Assembly (NCBI GenBank): GCA_050251635.1
Contig: JBFWML010000038.1
Span: 1 to 21,049 of the forward strand
Length of the DNA: 21,049 bases
Reading direction: 5' to 3'
From: JBFWML01 sp050251635
GTDB lineage: Bacteria > Campylobacterota > Campylobacteria > Campylobacterales > SZUA-545
Below the pieces are notes generated by a model that saw only the letters and a list, made by a program, of their open reading frames with translations, made no database searches and had not been told where the DNA came from. The translations under genes and the position numbers were made by a program. Position 1 is the first letter of the stretch; each line of letters begins with the position of its first letter. Shown in pieces: positions 1-6,069 of this stretch.

Positions 1-1073
1 CCTTGCTTGGGCAGGACAAAATTCTCAAGCTGGACTTCGAAAAAACCGGCAGCTACAAAGCCACCCGCAGCAGCCTGATTCTGGAGCTGACCGGACGCTA
101 CACCAACGCGGTGCTGCTGGATGAAAACGGCGTGATTTTGGAGGTGCTCAAACGCGTGACAAACACCGTGCGCACGCTGGCCCCCGGCGAGCCCTACGCT
201 CCGCCGCCGCCTCTGGCCAAAGCGCCCGTGATGCAAGCGTGCGAAGATATCCGCGCCCTGCTGCTTTCGGAGCTAACCCGGCGCGAAAACGGCGAACTGG
301 AAAGCCAAAAGGCGGTTCATCTGGCGGCGCTGGAAAAAAAGATCGCGCGCACCGAAGAGACCCTCAAAACCCTGCCCACTCCCCAAAACCTGCAAAGCGA
401 AGCCGATCGGGCCGGTTTGGAGGGCGGGTTGATTCTGTCCAATCTGCACGCCATCGCCCCGTGGTCAAAACGCGTGACGCTCAGCGACTACGAAGGCCGC
501 CCGGTGACCCTTGATCTGGAGGGCAGCACCTCGCCGCAGCAGGAGGCCAACCGCCGCTTTGCGCTTTCGCGTAAGCTCAAAGCGCGGGCCAAGGGGGTGT
601 TTCAAGAGATCGACAACCTTCAAAGCCGCATCGCCTTCTACCGCCGGCTCCAAGAGGCGATCCGCACCGCCCAAAGCCCCGAAGCGCTGGAGGCCACGCT
701 GCCCCAAAAAAGCGTTTACCGGGGCAAGGAGTCCACATCGGGCGATCCGGTGGAAAGCTTTGTGATTGCCGGGTTTAAGGTGCTGCTCGGACGCAACGAA
801 CGGGGCAATATTGCGGTGCTCAAAAAGGCCAAAGCCTCGGATATCTGGGTGCATCTTAAAGACCGTCCTTCGGCCCATGTGCTCATTCAGACCCATAAAC
901 AAAAGCTGCCGCCCAAGGTGATCGACCAGGCGGCGCTGCTGTGTGCGCGGTTTTCCGTGGCTCAAAAGGGGGTCTATTTGGTCGATTATACGGAACGCCG
1001 TTATGTTAAAATCAAAGACGGCGCAAACGTTAACTATACGCACTATAAAACTGTGGGAGTTACCCTAGAGTAG
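1..1073 (+). CDS. NFACT / RqcH-like protein, 5'-truncated by window edge
   Basis: This is the C-terminal part of an NFACT-family protein, the bacterial relative of Rqc2/RqcH (older name: fibronectin/fibrinogen-binding protein). The family binds 50S subunits that carry obstructed peptidyl-tRNA. The reading frame is open to the first base, so the start lies upstream and part of the NFACT-N domain is missing. Visible parts are the end of NFACT-N (LILELTGRYTNAVLLDENG), a charged helical middle (about residues 90-230 of the visible piece) typical of the coiled-coil arm, and a C-terminal NFACT-R domain containing VLLGRNERGN and ASDIWVHLKDRPSAHVLI. The visible piece is about 356 aa; my memory of campylobacterial homologues is about 430-450 aa. 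The stop overlaps the ribosome-binding site of the next gene. Whether this branch performs alanine tailing cannot be judged here. Confidence 0.88.
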   Translation, partial: LLGQDKILKLDFEKTGSYKATRSSLILELTGRYTNAVLLDENGVILEVLKRVTNTVRTLAPGEPYAPPPPLAKAPVMQACEDIRALLLSELTRRENGELESQKAVHLAALEKKIARTEETLKTLPTPQNLQSEADRAGLEGGLILSNLHAIAPWSKRVTLSDYEGRPVTLDLEGSTSPQQEANRRFALSRKLKARAKGVFQEIDNLQSRIAFYRRLQEAIRTAQSPEALEATLPQKSVYRGKESTSGDPVESFVIAGFKVLLGRNERGNIAVLKKAKASDIWVHLKDRPSAHVLIQTHKQKLPPKVIDQAALLCARFSVAQKGVYLVDYTERRYVKIKDGANVNYTHYKTVGVTLE

Positions 1074-1082
1074 GAGCATACG

Positions 1083-1382
1083 ATGGCCGTTACCCCCCTT
1101 GGCAGCGTGATCTACACCAACCAAAACGCCCCCGTCGCCTCCCATGCCCAACAGCAAGTACAGGGTAGAATCGACTTTCAGAACATGATCGCCAGCGAGA
1201 TCGCTCAGGAAAAAAAGATCGAGATCGAGCGCACCCGTCCTGCCGAACAGAGCGCGGCCGTTGACCCCGACCGGGAACATCAGCGCCACGAAAGCGACGA
1301 ACGCGAAGAGGAGCGGCCCAAAAAGCAAGCCGTGCCCGAAGAGCCCGATTCTCCGCCCAGACTGCTGGATATAAAGGTATAA
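1083..1382 (+). CDS. Small charged hypothetical protein between NFACT gene and cdsA
   Basis: A 99-aa protein with no signal peptide or membrane segment. The N-terminal 40 residues are mixed polar. Residues about 40-90 are extremely rich in Glu, Arg, Lys, Asp and Pro, suggesting a disordered or short helical tail. The start is supported by AGGAG at 1072-1076, which overlaps the stop of the NFACT gene, and the stop lies 2 nt before the cdsA start, so the three genes look co-transcribed. In C. jejuni a small coiled-coil protein occupies the same slot between the NFACT gene and cdsA (from memory), so position is conserved even if sequence is not. I recognise no domain. A minus-strand reading frame overlaps it, but the SD and tight gene spacing favour this strand. 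Confidence 0.75.
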   Translation: MAVTPLGSVIYTNQNAPVASHAQQQVQGRIDFQNMIASEIAQEKKIEIERTRPAEQSAAVDPDREHQRHESDEREEERPKKQAVPEEPDSPPRLLDIKV

Positions 1383-1384
1383 CC

Positions 1385-2152
1385 ATGGATTTTTCCCGCC
1401 TCAAAGCCGACGCGAAGCGCTGGCAAACCGGACTGATTTTGCTGGCCGTCGTCGCTGCGGTGGGCGTGTTTCACTCCCCGTGGATCATTTGGGGCTTTCT
1501 GGGCGTGGTCTTCGTGTTTGCCTTTCACGAATCGATGGGGCTCTACGGCCTTAAGAGCGAACCGTGGCTCTATGTGGTGGCGGGCGCTTTGTGGGCGGGA
1601 GCCGCCTTTTATCCCAAGCCCGAAGATCTGCTGTTTTTGGGGCTGATTGCCCTCTCCTCTCTGGTGGCCTTCCGCCAGCGTTTTGATTCTAAGATCGTGC
1701 TGCCCCTGCTCTATCCCGCCACGCCGATGCTCTTTTTGCTCAGCCTTTACCACGAGTTTGGCATTACGGCCTTTGTATGGCTCTTGTTTGTTGTGGTCTC
1801 CTGTGATGTGGGAGCCTATTTCGCGGGCAAAACCCTGGGCAAAACCCCCTTTTCCCCCAGCAGCCCCAACAAAACCGTCGAAGGGGTGGCGGGCGGTATT
1901 ACCGCAGCGGCCATCTTGGGTACAATCGCCGGATTGATGCTGGATTTGGGCTGGCAGCTGACTCTGGGCATTACACTGGCGGCGGCAGTTGCCTCGATTT
2001 TCGGCGATCTGTTTGAAAGCTACCTCAAGCGCCAAGCCGGAGTCAAAGACAGCGGGCATATTCTCCCCGGCCACGGCGGCGTGCTTGACCGGGTGGACGG
2101 CTATCTTTTTGCCGGGGTGGTGCTAACCTTGGGCCTGCGCGCCTTTAGCTAA
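1385..2152 (+). CDS. cdsA: Phosphatidate cytidylyltransferase (CDP-diglyceride synthase)
   Basis: Integral inner-membrane enzyme that makes CDP-diacylglycerol from phosphatidic acid and CTP, the precursor of all phospholipid head groups. The 255-aa product has about seven hydrophobic segments. It carries the CdsA signature near its C terminus: S212-Y-L-K-R-Q-A-G-V-K-D-S-G, then PGHGGVLDRVDG ending at about residue 239, with the expected SxxKR, KD, HGG and DRxD elements. Length is at the short end of the family, as is usual in Campylobacterota. It starts 2 nt after the upstream small gene, with AAAGG just before that gene's stop. In C. jejuni dxr follows cdsA (from memory); here an antiporter follows after 6 nt. 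Its product feeds the pssA gene at the other end of this window. Confidence 0.93.
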   Translation: MDFSRLKADAKRWQTGLILLAVVAAVGVFHSPWIIWGFLGVVFVFAFHESMGLYGLKSEPWLYVVAGALWAGAAFYPKPEDLLFLGLIALSSLVAFRQRFDSKIVLPLLYPATPMLFLLSLYHEFGITAFVWLLFVVVSCDVGAYFAGKTLGKTPFSPSSPNKTVEGVAGGITAAAILGTIAGLMLDLGWQLTLGITLAAAVASIFGDLFESYLKRQAGVKDSGHILPGHGGVLDRVDGYLFAGVVLTLGLRAFS

Positions 2153-2158
2153 GGGTTT

Positions 2159-3322
2159 ATGGAAAACATCGTTCTGATCGCCACCCTCTCGGTGCTGATC
2201 ATGATTTCTCCTTTTTTCTCGCGCATCAGCGGATTTCCCATTGCGGTTACGGAGATTTTGCTCGGTTCCGTGGCGGCCTACGCCGGGCTCTTTACCGAAA
2301 ACGGCAGCCTGCTGACCGTGATTGCAAAGGTCGGATTTTTGTATCTGATGTTTCTAGCGGGGATGGAGGTCAACCTGCGGGAGTTCGGCGCCATCAAAAA
2401 GACGCTGCTTCAACGTGCGCTTTTGTATTTTGTGATTCTCTACTCCCTCTCCTTTTCGCTCTATCTTTTCATGGATCTTTCGCCCATCTACATTGCGGCG
2501 CTTCCGATCGTCTCTTTGGGGATGATTATGGCGCTGATTCACGACTACGGGCGCGAAGAGCCGTGGCTGAATCTGGCGCTTACCATCGGTATTATCGGCG
2601 AGTTGATTAGCATTGCGGCGCTGACGGTGCTGAGCGGTTCGGTGCAGTTTGGCTTGGGGCTGGAGTTTGTGGGCACCATGCTGACGCTGCTGCTCTTTTT
2701 GCTGGCCGTGGTGGCCTTTTTCAAGGGCGCGAAAGTGCTTTTTTGGTGGTTTCCCGAAGTCAAGCGACGGATTATGCCCGACGACAACAGTCACGATCAA
2801 GACGTGCGCGTTTCGATGGCCCTCTTTTTTGTGCTGGTGGCCGCGATGCTTTATCTCAATCTGGAGGTGGTGCTGGGGGCCTTTGTGGCGGGAATGTTTA
2901 TTGCCAGCTTTTTTGAGCATAAAGCCGATCTGCCCGAAAAACTCAACTCCTTTGGCTTCGGATTTTTGGTGCCGATCTTTTTTATCTATGTGGGCACAAC
3001 ATTCAATCTCGCTTCGCTGGGCGACCCGGTCATTGTGATCATGGCGCTGATGATTGTCTTTGGCATGGTGGGTATCCGGCTGGTTAGCTCCTTTATTGCC
3101 TACCGGGGCATTCTAGGAAGCCGCAATACGCTGCTGTTTGCCTTGGGCGATTCGATGCCGCTGACCTTTCTGGTGGCCGTTGCGACAATCGGTCTTAGCG
3201 GCGAGCTGCTGAGCAAAGACGAATATTCCGCCTTTATTCTGGCTAGCATGATCGAAGCAATCTTCATCATGCTGATCATCAAGCTGATTCATGCAAAAAA
3301 CACAGGTCCGATCACTGATTGA
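2159..3322 (+). CDS. Cation:proton antiporter, CPA2 (KefB/NapA-like) membrane domain
   Basis: A 387-aa, almost wholly hydrophobic protein of about 12-13 predicted membrane helices, matching the Na+/H+ exchanger membrane domain of the CPA2 group. Landmarks are the N-terminal region with FPIAVTEILLGSVAAYAGLF, and LEVVLGAFVAGMFIASFFEH followed by GFGFLVPIFFIYVGTTFNL, which is the usual antiporter core pattern. There is no C-terminal RCK/TrkA-N nucleotide-binding domain, so it is not a full KefB/KefC. The substrate (Na+, K+ or H+ only) cannot be assigned from sequence. It begins 6 nt after the cdsA stop with AAGGG just upstream, so it is probably translated from the cdsA transcript. No clear terminator follows; the next gene has its own promoter. 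Confidence 0.85.
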   Translation: MENIVLIATLSVLIMISPFFSRISGFPIAVTEILLGSVAAYAGLFTENGSLLTVIAKVGFLYLMFLAGMEVNLREFGAIKKTLLQRALLYFVILYSLSFSLYLFMDLSPIYIAALPIVSLGMIMALIHDYGREEPWLNLALTIGIIGELISIAALTVLSGSVQFGLGLEFVGTMLTLLLFLLAVVAFFKGAKVLFWWFPEVKRRIMPDDNSHDQDVRVSMALFFVLVAAMLYLNLEVVLGAFVAGMFIASFFEHKADLPEKLNSFGFGFLVPIFFIYVGTTFNLASLGDPVIVIMALMIVFGMVGIRLVSSFIAYRGILGSRNTLLFALGDSMPLTFLVAVATIGLSGELLSKDEYSAFILASMIEAIFIMLIIKLIHAKNTGPITD

Positions 3323-3369
3323 ACAAATTTTAATCACCCATCCGCCCTCGCATTAAACCCTTGGCGTGC

Positions 3370-3424
3370 CATAATATGCCTATGACGCTTTGGTGTCAGA
3401 ATCAAACTACCATAAGGGGTTCTT
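3370..3424 (+). promoter_or_regulatory. Promoter and leader of the TorF-like porin gene
   Basis: A -10-like CATAATAT (3370-3377) lies in an otherwise mixed-composition gap. It is followed by a leader of about 40 nt and a strong SD, AAGGGG (3414-3419), 5 nt before the ATG at 3425. No convincing -35 box is visible, which is usual for sigma-70 promoters in Campylobacterota. The exact transcription start is inferred. Confidence 0.5.
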
Positions 3425-4096
3425 ATGAAAAAGCTTCTCGTTGCGGCAGCCGTTGCCGGTTCCGCATTCACCTTTACCGCACTGGCCGAAGGCGACAGCC
3501 TGAGCGCAAATGTAAGCGCGACCACCAACTATGTATGGCGCGGCCAGAGCCAAACCGACAACGGTTTTGCCGTACAGGGCGGGGTTGATTACGCACACGC
3601 CTCCGGTGCCTACGTGGGCCTTTGGGCATCCAATGTAGACAGCGATGGTGACATGGAGTTTGAATATGACTTCTATGCGGGCTATGCGGGCGAAGCGGGC
3701 GAGATCGGTTACGACATCGGCCTGATTCAGTATATGTACACTTACGATGACGCTAATGCAATGGAATTGATGCTGAGCGGCAGCTACCAAAACTATGGCG
3801 CAGCCTACTACCACACCCTCAGCGCGGATGACACTACCGCCGAAGGTGATGGCTATCTTGAGCTGACTGCCGACTTCGAAAAAGTGGCTGAGATGATGAA
3901 TGTGGGCGTTCGCGCAGGCTACAGCTTGCCCGATAGCGGCGATAGCGAAACCGACTTTGCCGTAACCGGCAGCAAAGACGACTTCGAATTTGCCCCCGGC
4001 CACGAGTTCGGCCTGACCCTGAGCAACAGCTCCGTCAAAGGCGACACCGCAGAAACGCAGATTTTTGCTTACTGGGCAAAGTCTTTTGATTTCTAA
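3425..4096 (+). CDS. TorF family putative porin (Gcw_chp domain outer-membrane protein)
   Basis: A 223-aa exported protein. It has a signal peptide of about 21 residues (MKK, hydrophobic core, AxA-like site TALA before EGD). The mature part fits the Gcw_chp/TorF family: an N-terminal NVSATTNYVWRGQSQTDNG motif, then FAVQGGVDYAHASGAYVGLW and alternating polar/hydrophobic strands ending in a C-terminal Phe, as in outer-membrane beta-barrels. Length matches the family (about 220-250 aa). The mature protein is strongly acidic. Substrate and role are unknown; the family is annotated as a putative porin without much experiment. It has its own promoter, a strong SD and a hairpin after the stop, so it is probably monocistronic and well expressed. 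The best alternative label is simply outer-membrane beta-barrel protein. Confidence 0.82.
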   Translation: MKKLLVAAAVAGSAFTFTALAEGDSLSANVSATTNYVWRGQSQTDNGFAVQGGVDYAHASGAYVGLWASNVDSDGDMEFEYDFYAGYAGEAGEIGYDIGLIQYMYTYDDANAMELMLSGSYQNYGAAYYHTLSADDTTAEGDGYLELTADFEKVAEMMNVGVRAGYSLPDSGDSETDFAVTGSKDDFEFAPGHEFGLTLSNSSVKGDTAETQIFAYWAKSFDF

Positions 4097-4103
4097 AGAT
4101 TCC

Positions 4104-4124
4104 GCGATCGGCTCCGCCGATCGC
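4104..4124 (+). terminator. Perfect 9-bp hairpin after the TorF-like gene
   Basis: GCGATCGGC (4104-4112), loop TCC, GCCGATCGC (4116-4124): a perfect GC-rich stem 7 nt after the stop codon. Only a weak T-rich run (AACTTT) follows, so it may be an inefficient intrinsic terminator or an mRNA 3'-end stabiliser. Both arms contain CGATCG, a word over-represented in this window. Confidence 0.55.
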
Positions 4125-4134
4125 AACTTTAGAC

Positions 4135-4156
4135 AAATGGGGACAGGCTACTTTTT
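4135..4156 (+). repeat. REP-like element, left copy (inverted relative to 6353-6374)
   Basis: A 22-bp sequence, AAATGGGGACAGGCTAC followed by five T's, lies just upstream of the transposase gene. Its exact reverse complement occurs at 6353-6374, and shorter copies of its core occur at 6379-6391 and 6417-6429. From general experience, similar TGTCCCCATTT words often flank IS200-like REP-associated transposase genes in Proteobacteria. I infer that it is the partner element of this transposase. Confidence 0.7.
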
Positions 4157-4158
4157 GG

Positions 4159-4174
4159 TATGATTTCAAATCAT
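4159..4174 (+). promoter_or_regulatory. Putative promoter/operator of the RAYT gene
   Basis: A -10-like TATGAT (4159-4164) overlaps a perfect 15-bp palindrome, ATGATTT-C-AAATCAT (4160-4174). A palindrome on the -10 is a typical place for a repressor, possibly the transposase itself, but it could also be part of the REP-like hairpin. AAAAAGGA follows at 4177-4184. Confidence 0.4.
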
Positions 4175-4190
4175 CCAAAAAGGAATGCTT

Positions 4191-4856
4191 ATGCCTAGAA
4201 TCCCTCGGGGCGATACAGCGGGCGAAGTCCAGCATATTATCAGCCGTGGTAATGCACGGATGGCGGTTTTTCATGACGCGGAGGATTATTCAAAATTCCT
4301 TGCGCTGCTCAAAGAGTTCAAAAAACTTCACGGTATAGAGGTTTACGCCTACTGCCTGATGCCCAACCACTTTCATCTTGCCCTTAAAAGCCTGAACGAA
4401 GGCTCCGTCAGTCCCTTTATGCAAAAGCTGATGACAACCTACGTGCGTTATCACCACCACAAATACAAGGCCAGCGGCCATCTCTGGCAGGGTCGCTACA
4501 AGAACTTCCTTGTGCAAAAAGAGGGTTATTTGTGGATGCTGCTGCGCTACATCGAAGCCAATCCGGTACGCGCCGGACTGGTTAAAAACGCCGCCGAATG
4601 GCCCTATGGCTCCCTAGCCGAACGCGAAAAGAAAAGCGCAAGGGGCTTGCTCGATCGCGCGCCCGTAGAGCTACCCGCAAACTGGGCCGACGAAGTGCAT
4701 ACACCGCTTGAACCCGGACTTTTGGATGCCATCCGCACAAGCGTTAACCGGCAAGCCCCGCTGGGTACCGATGATTGGTGCTGGCTACAAGCCCGCAAGC
4801 ACGGGCTGGAAGCCAGCATGCGACCCGTTGGCCGACCAAGAAACAAAAAAATTTAA
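4191..4856 (+). CDS. REP-associated tyrosine transposase (RAYT, IS200/Y1-type)
   Basis: A single-domain Y1 transposase of the RAYT group, which acts on REP/REPIN hairpins as single-stranded DNA. The HUH motif is H60-F61-H62 in CLMPNHFHLALK. The expected nucleophile is Tyr113 in KEGYLWML, followed by the family hallmark RYIEANPVRAG; GHLWQGRYK precedes it. The N-terminal GEVQHIISRGN is also typical. The product is 221 aa and appears intact. An in-frame ATG at 4185 lies only 2 nt from the AGGA, so ATG 4191 (MPRIPRG) is preferred. The gene is preceded by a REP-like copy and an operator-like palindrome, and its last 80 bp contain a compound palindrome. RAYTs are usually single-copy domesticated genes rather than self-mobile insertion sequences. 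Confidence 0.9.
   Translation: MPRIPRGDTAGEVQHIISRGNARMAVFHDAEDYSKFLALLKEFKKLHGIEVYAYCLMPNHFHLALKSLNEGSVSPFMQKLMTTYVRYHHHKYKASGHLWQGRYKNFLVQKEGYLWMLLRYIEANPVRAGLVKNAAEWPYGSLAEREKKSARGLLDRAPVELPANWADEVHTPLEPGLLDAIRTSVNRQAPLGTDDWCWLQARKHGLEASMRPVGRPRNKKI
4779..4818. repeat. Compound REP-like palindrome inside the 3' end of the RAYT gene
   Basis: The outer arms TGCTGGCT (4779-4786) and AGCCAGCA (4811-4818) pair perfectly. The inner arms AGCCCG (4790-4795) and CGGGCT (4802-4807) also pair, separated from the outer arms by a symmetric 3-nt internal loop and closed by a 6-nt loop. The total is 14 paired positions in 40 nt, a REP-style imperfect hairpin, yet it is translated as the C terminus of the transposase. 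Confidence 0.65.
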
Positions 4857-4894
4857 AACCATTCCAAAGTCACAAAAAATTAATGTTGAAGCAC

Positions 4895-4941
4895 TATTAT
4901 AGGTTTGGCCGTTTTGGTCGGCCTAATCTGCTTCAAGGAGG
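4895..4941 (+). promoter_or_regulatory. Putative promoter and strong SD for the ComEA-like gene
   Basis: A TATTAT -10-like hexamer (4895-4900) lies in an AT-rich gap after the RAYT stop. A full AAGGAGG Shine-Dalgarno (4935-4941) is 5 nt before GTG 4947. The SD settles the start: the longer frame opening with TTG at 4905 would place the SD inside the coding region. Confidence 0.5.
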
Positions 4942-4946
4942 TTCGC

Positions 4947-5192
4947 GTGAAGAGGTTTCTTGTTCTTATGGCGACGCTTGCCGTGCTGCTGTTTGCCAAG
5001 GTGGATATCAACAGCGCCAGCGCTGATCAGCTTTCTACGCTTAAAGGCATCGGACCCGCGAAGGCCGCGCTGATTGTGGACTGGAGGGAGAAGAACGGCA
5101 AGTTCAAAACCGTGGACGAGTTGACTCAGGTGAAGGGGATTGGCAGCAAGACCCTTGAGAATATTCGCAACGAAATCACCGTTTCAAAGTGA
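4947..5192 (+). CDS. comEA: ComEA-like secreted helix-hairpin-helix DNA-binding protein
   Basis: An 81-aa protein with a signal peptide or N-terminal anchor (MKRFLVLMATLAVLLFA), followed by one ComEA-type tandem HhH domain: DINSASADQLSTLKGIGPAKA and VDELTQVKGIGSKTLENI. The two GIG hairpins are the non-specific DNA-backbone contacts. In transformable Gram-negatives, small periplasmic ComEA proteins bind incoming double-stranded DNA and ratchet it across the outer membrane. Length is normal for the minimal form in Campylobacterota. The start is GTG 4947 (AAGGAGG, 5-nt spacing). Its position between the RAYT gene and the minus-strand accessory operon is unusual, since no other competence gene is nearby. 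A related role in DNA repair is possible, but the signal sequence favours the periplasm. Confidence 0.85.
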   Translation: MKRFLVLMATLAVLLFAKVDINSASADQLSTLKGIGPAKAALIVDWREKNGKFKTVDELTQVKGIGSKTLENIRNEITVSK

Positions 5193-5196
5193 TTCT

Positions 5197-5212
5197 CCGC
5201 CCTTCGGGGCGG
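5197..5212. terminator. UUCG-tetraloop hairpin between convergent genes
   Basis: CCGCCC (5197-5202), loop TTCG, GGGCGG (5207-5212) starts 4 nt after the comEA stop and lies 16 nt from the end of the minus-strand coiled-coil gene. An alternative stem, GGGGC pairing with GCCCC (to about 5221), can also form. No long T tract is present on either side. It could stop both convergent transcripts weakly. Confidence 0.5.
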
Positions 5213-5228
5213 CTTTGCCCCTCAGGGC

Positions 5229-5780
5229 TCATGCTGCTATTTTGCCCTTAAGCTGCATGAGTTCCAATTCGAGCTTGGATATTCGCTCGACTATCTTGGC
5301 TTCGAGTGCGACATGTTCATCCCGGCGGACAATCACCTCATAAAGGCGGTTAAGACGATTATTAGTTTCGTCAATACGCATAATGACATCACTATGAACG
5401 GCATCTATGCGCCTGTTGGTCTCACGAATTTCGGCGGCCAGCTCAGCATGGCTGGCATCGATACGTTTATTGGTCTCACGAATTTCAGCGGCCAGCTCAG
5501 CGTGGCTGGCATCGATACGTTTATTGGTCTCGCGAATTTCAGCGACCAGCTCAGCATAGTTGGCATCAATACGTTTATTAGTTTCATCAATACGCTTGTT
5601 GGTCTCATCAATGCGTTTATTGGTCTCATCGATACGTTTGTTGATTTCGTCAATCCGCCGGCTCTGATCGACCAGATGCGCATCCATGCTGGAAAGCCGC
5701 TCTTTAATGTACGATTGCTCCATAGCAATCTTTTGTAATTCCGGCAACAAAAATTCTTTGATATTTTCCATACTGACCAT
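5229..5780 (-). CDS. Repeat-rich coiled-coil protein of unknown function
   Basis: A 183-aa soluble protein predicted to be one long coiled coil. From the N terminus: a helical leader (MENIKEFLLPELQKIAMEQ), several near-identical heptads of the form ETNKRID (about residues 40-67), then three 18-residue repeats of the form ASHAELAAEIRETNKRID (about 68-121), then degenerate heptads and a C-terminal helix (SKLELELMQLKGKIAA). No catalytic motif, signal or membrane segment is visible. ATG 5780 is chosen because AAAGGA lies 7 nt upstream; the frame could be extended to a TTG at 5810 but with no better SD. It is the last gene of a minus-strand run of three small membrane proteins, so it may be a cytoplasmic partner of a membrane assembly. 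I recognise no named family. Confidence 0.75.
   Translation of the reverse strand: MVSMENIKEFLLPELQKIAMEQSYIKERLSSMDAHLVDQSRRIDEINKRIDETNKRIDETNKRIDETNKRIDANYAELVAEIRETNKRIDASHAELAAEIRETNKRIDASHAELAAEIRETNRRIDAVHSDVIMRIDETNNRLNRLYEVIVRRDEHVALEAKIVERISKLELELMQLKGKIAA
5418..5579. repeat. Three tandem 54-bp direct repeats (coding)
   Basis: Near-identical 54-bp units begin at 5418, 5472 and 5526, each starting GGTCTC and containing CAGCTCAGC and ACGTTTATT. They encode the 18-residue coiled-coil repeats of the minus-strand gene and differ at only a few bases, which suggests recent duplication. Confidence 0.85.
5580..5642. repeat. Three tandem 21-bp direct repeats (coding heptads)
   Basis: Units of 21 bp begin at 5580, 5601 and 5622, each encoding one ETNKRID heptad on the minus strand. 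They abut the 54-bp array, giving a compound tandem repeat likely to vary in copy number between strains. Confidence 0.8.
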
Positions 5781-5799
5781 CTCAAAATCCTTTATGCGG

Positions 5800-5904
5800 C
5801 TATTTGCCAACAGGAGGAAGCTTGATAGAGGTAAACTCCCTCAAGGCATAAAACAAAACGCCAGCAAATCCCACAACCAAAGCGATAATCGCTATTTTTG
5901 CCAT
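5800..5904 (-). CDS. Small single-pass membrane protein (34 aa)
   Basis: A very short protein, MAKIAIIALVVGF followed by AGVLFYALREFT and a polar Pro-containing tail, forming one clear transmembrane helix. ATG 5904 is preceded by GGAGAG at suitable spacing, better than the alternative ATG at 5982, which would give a 60-aa version with a charged N-terminal arm and no SD. The 5982 ATG directly abuts the stop of the preceding 28-aa gene, so translational coupling could produce the longer form. The next gene starts 19 nt downstream. The function is unknown; small hydrophobic proteins of this kind can be toxin-like, regulatory or subunits of a larger membrane complex. Confidence 0.5.
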   Translation of the reverse strand: MAKIAIIALVVGFAGVLFYALREFTSIKLPPVGK

Positions 5905-5982
5905 TACAACTCTCCAATCTTTTCTGTATTTTTTCTTATCGAATGAGCCAAGTAAGCAATCAATGCCAATTGTGCCAACCAT

Positions 5983-6069
5983 TTATGAGAGCTTGGTGTT
6001 TAATGCAATAAAAGTACTATAAACCAGCGCAACCGCCAAAACGACAACCGCAGCTACAACCATCCACAT
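5983..6069 (-). CDS. Very small single-pass membrane protein (28 aa)
   Basis: A 28-aa reading frame: MWMVVAAVVV, LAVALVYSTF, then IALNTKLS, a single transmembrane helix with a short polar tail. It is credible despite its size because AAGGA lies 6 nt before the ATG and the start overlaps the upstream gene's stop by one base (TGATG, 6067-6071), a classic translational coupling. The next possible ATG follows its own stop immediately. No family is recognised. Automated callers often miss genes this short. Confidence 0.55.
   Translation of the reverse strand: MWMVVAAVVVLAVALVYSTFIALNTKLS

Noticed and set aside
1065..1404. Minus-strand frames covering the small gene between the NFACT gene and cdsA.
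   Set aside because: The plus-strand frame has an SD overlapping the previous stop and lies 2 nt from cdsA, matching operon structure; the minus frames have no such support.
5418..5642. Regularly spaced repeats that might suggest a CRISPR array.
   Set aside because: Units are contiguous with no unique spacers, and they encode coiled-coil repeats in a continuous frame.
5313..5738. A plus-strand 141-codon frame with repeating GLTNFSGQLS-like units.
   Set aside because: Its repeats are the reverse translation of the coiled-coil array. The minus frame has the SD, the start and the heptad logic, so the plus frame is a shadow.
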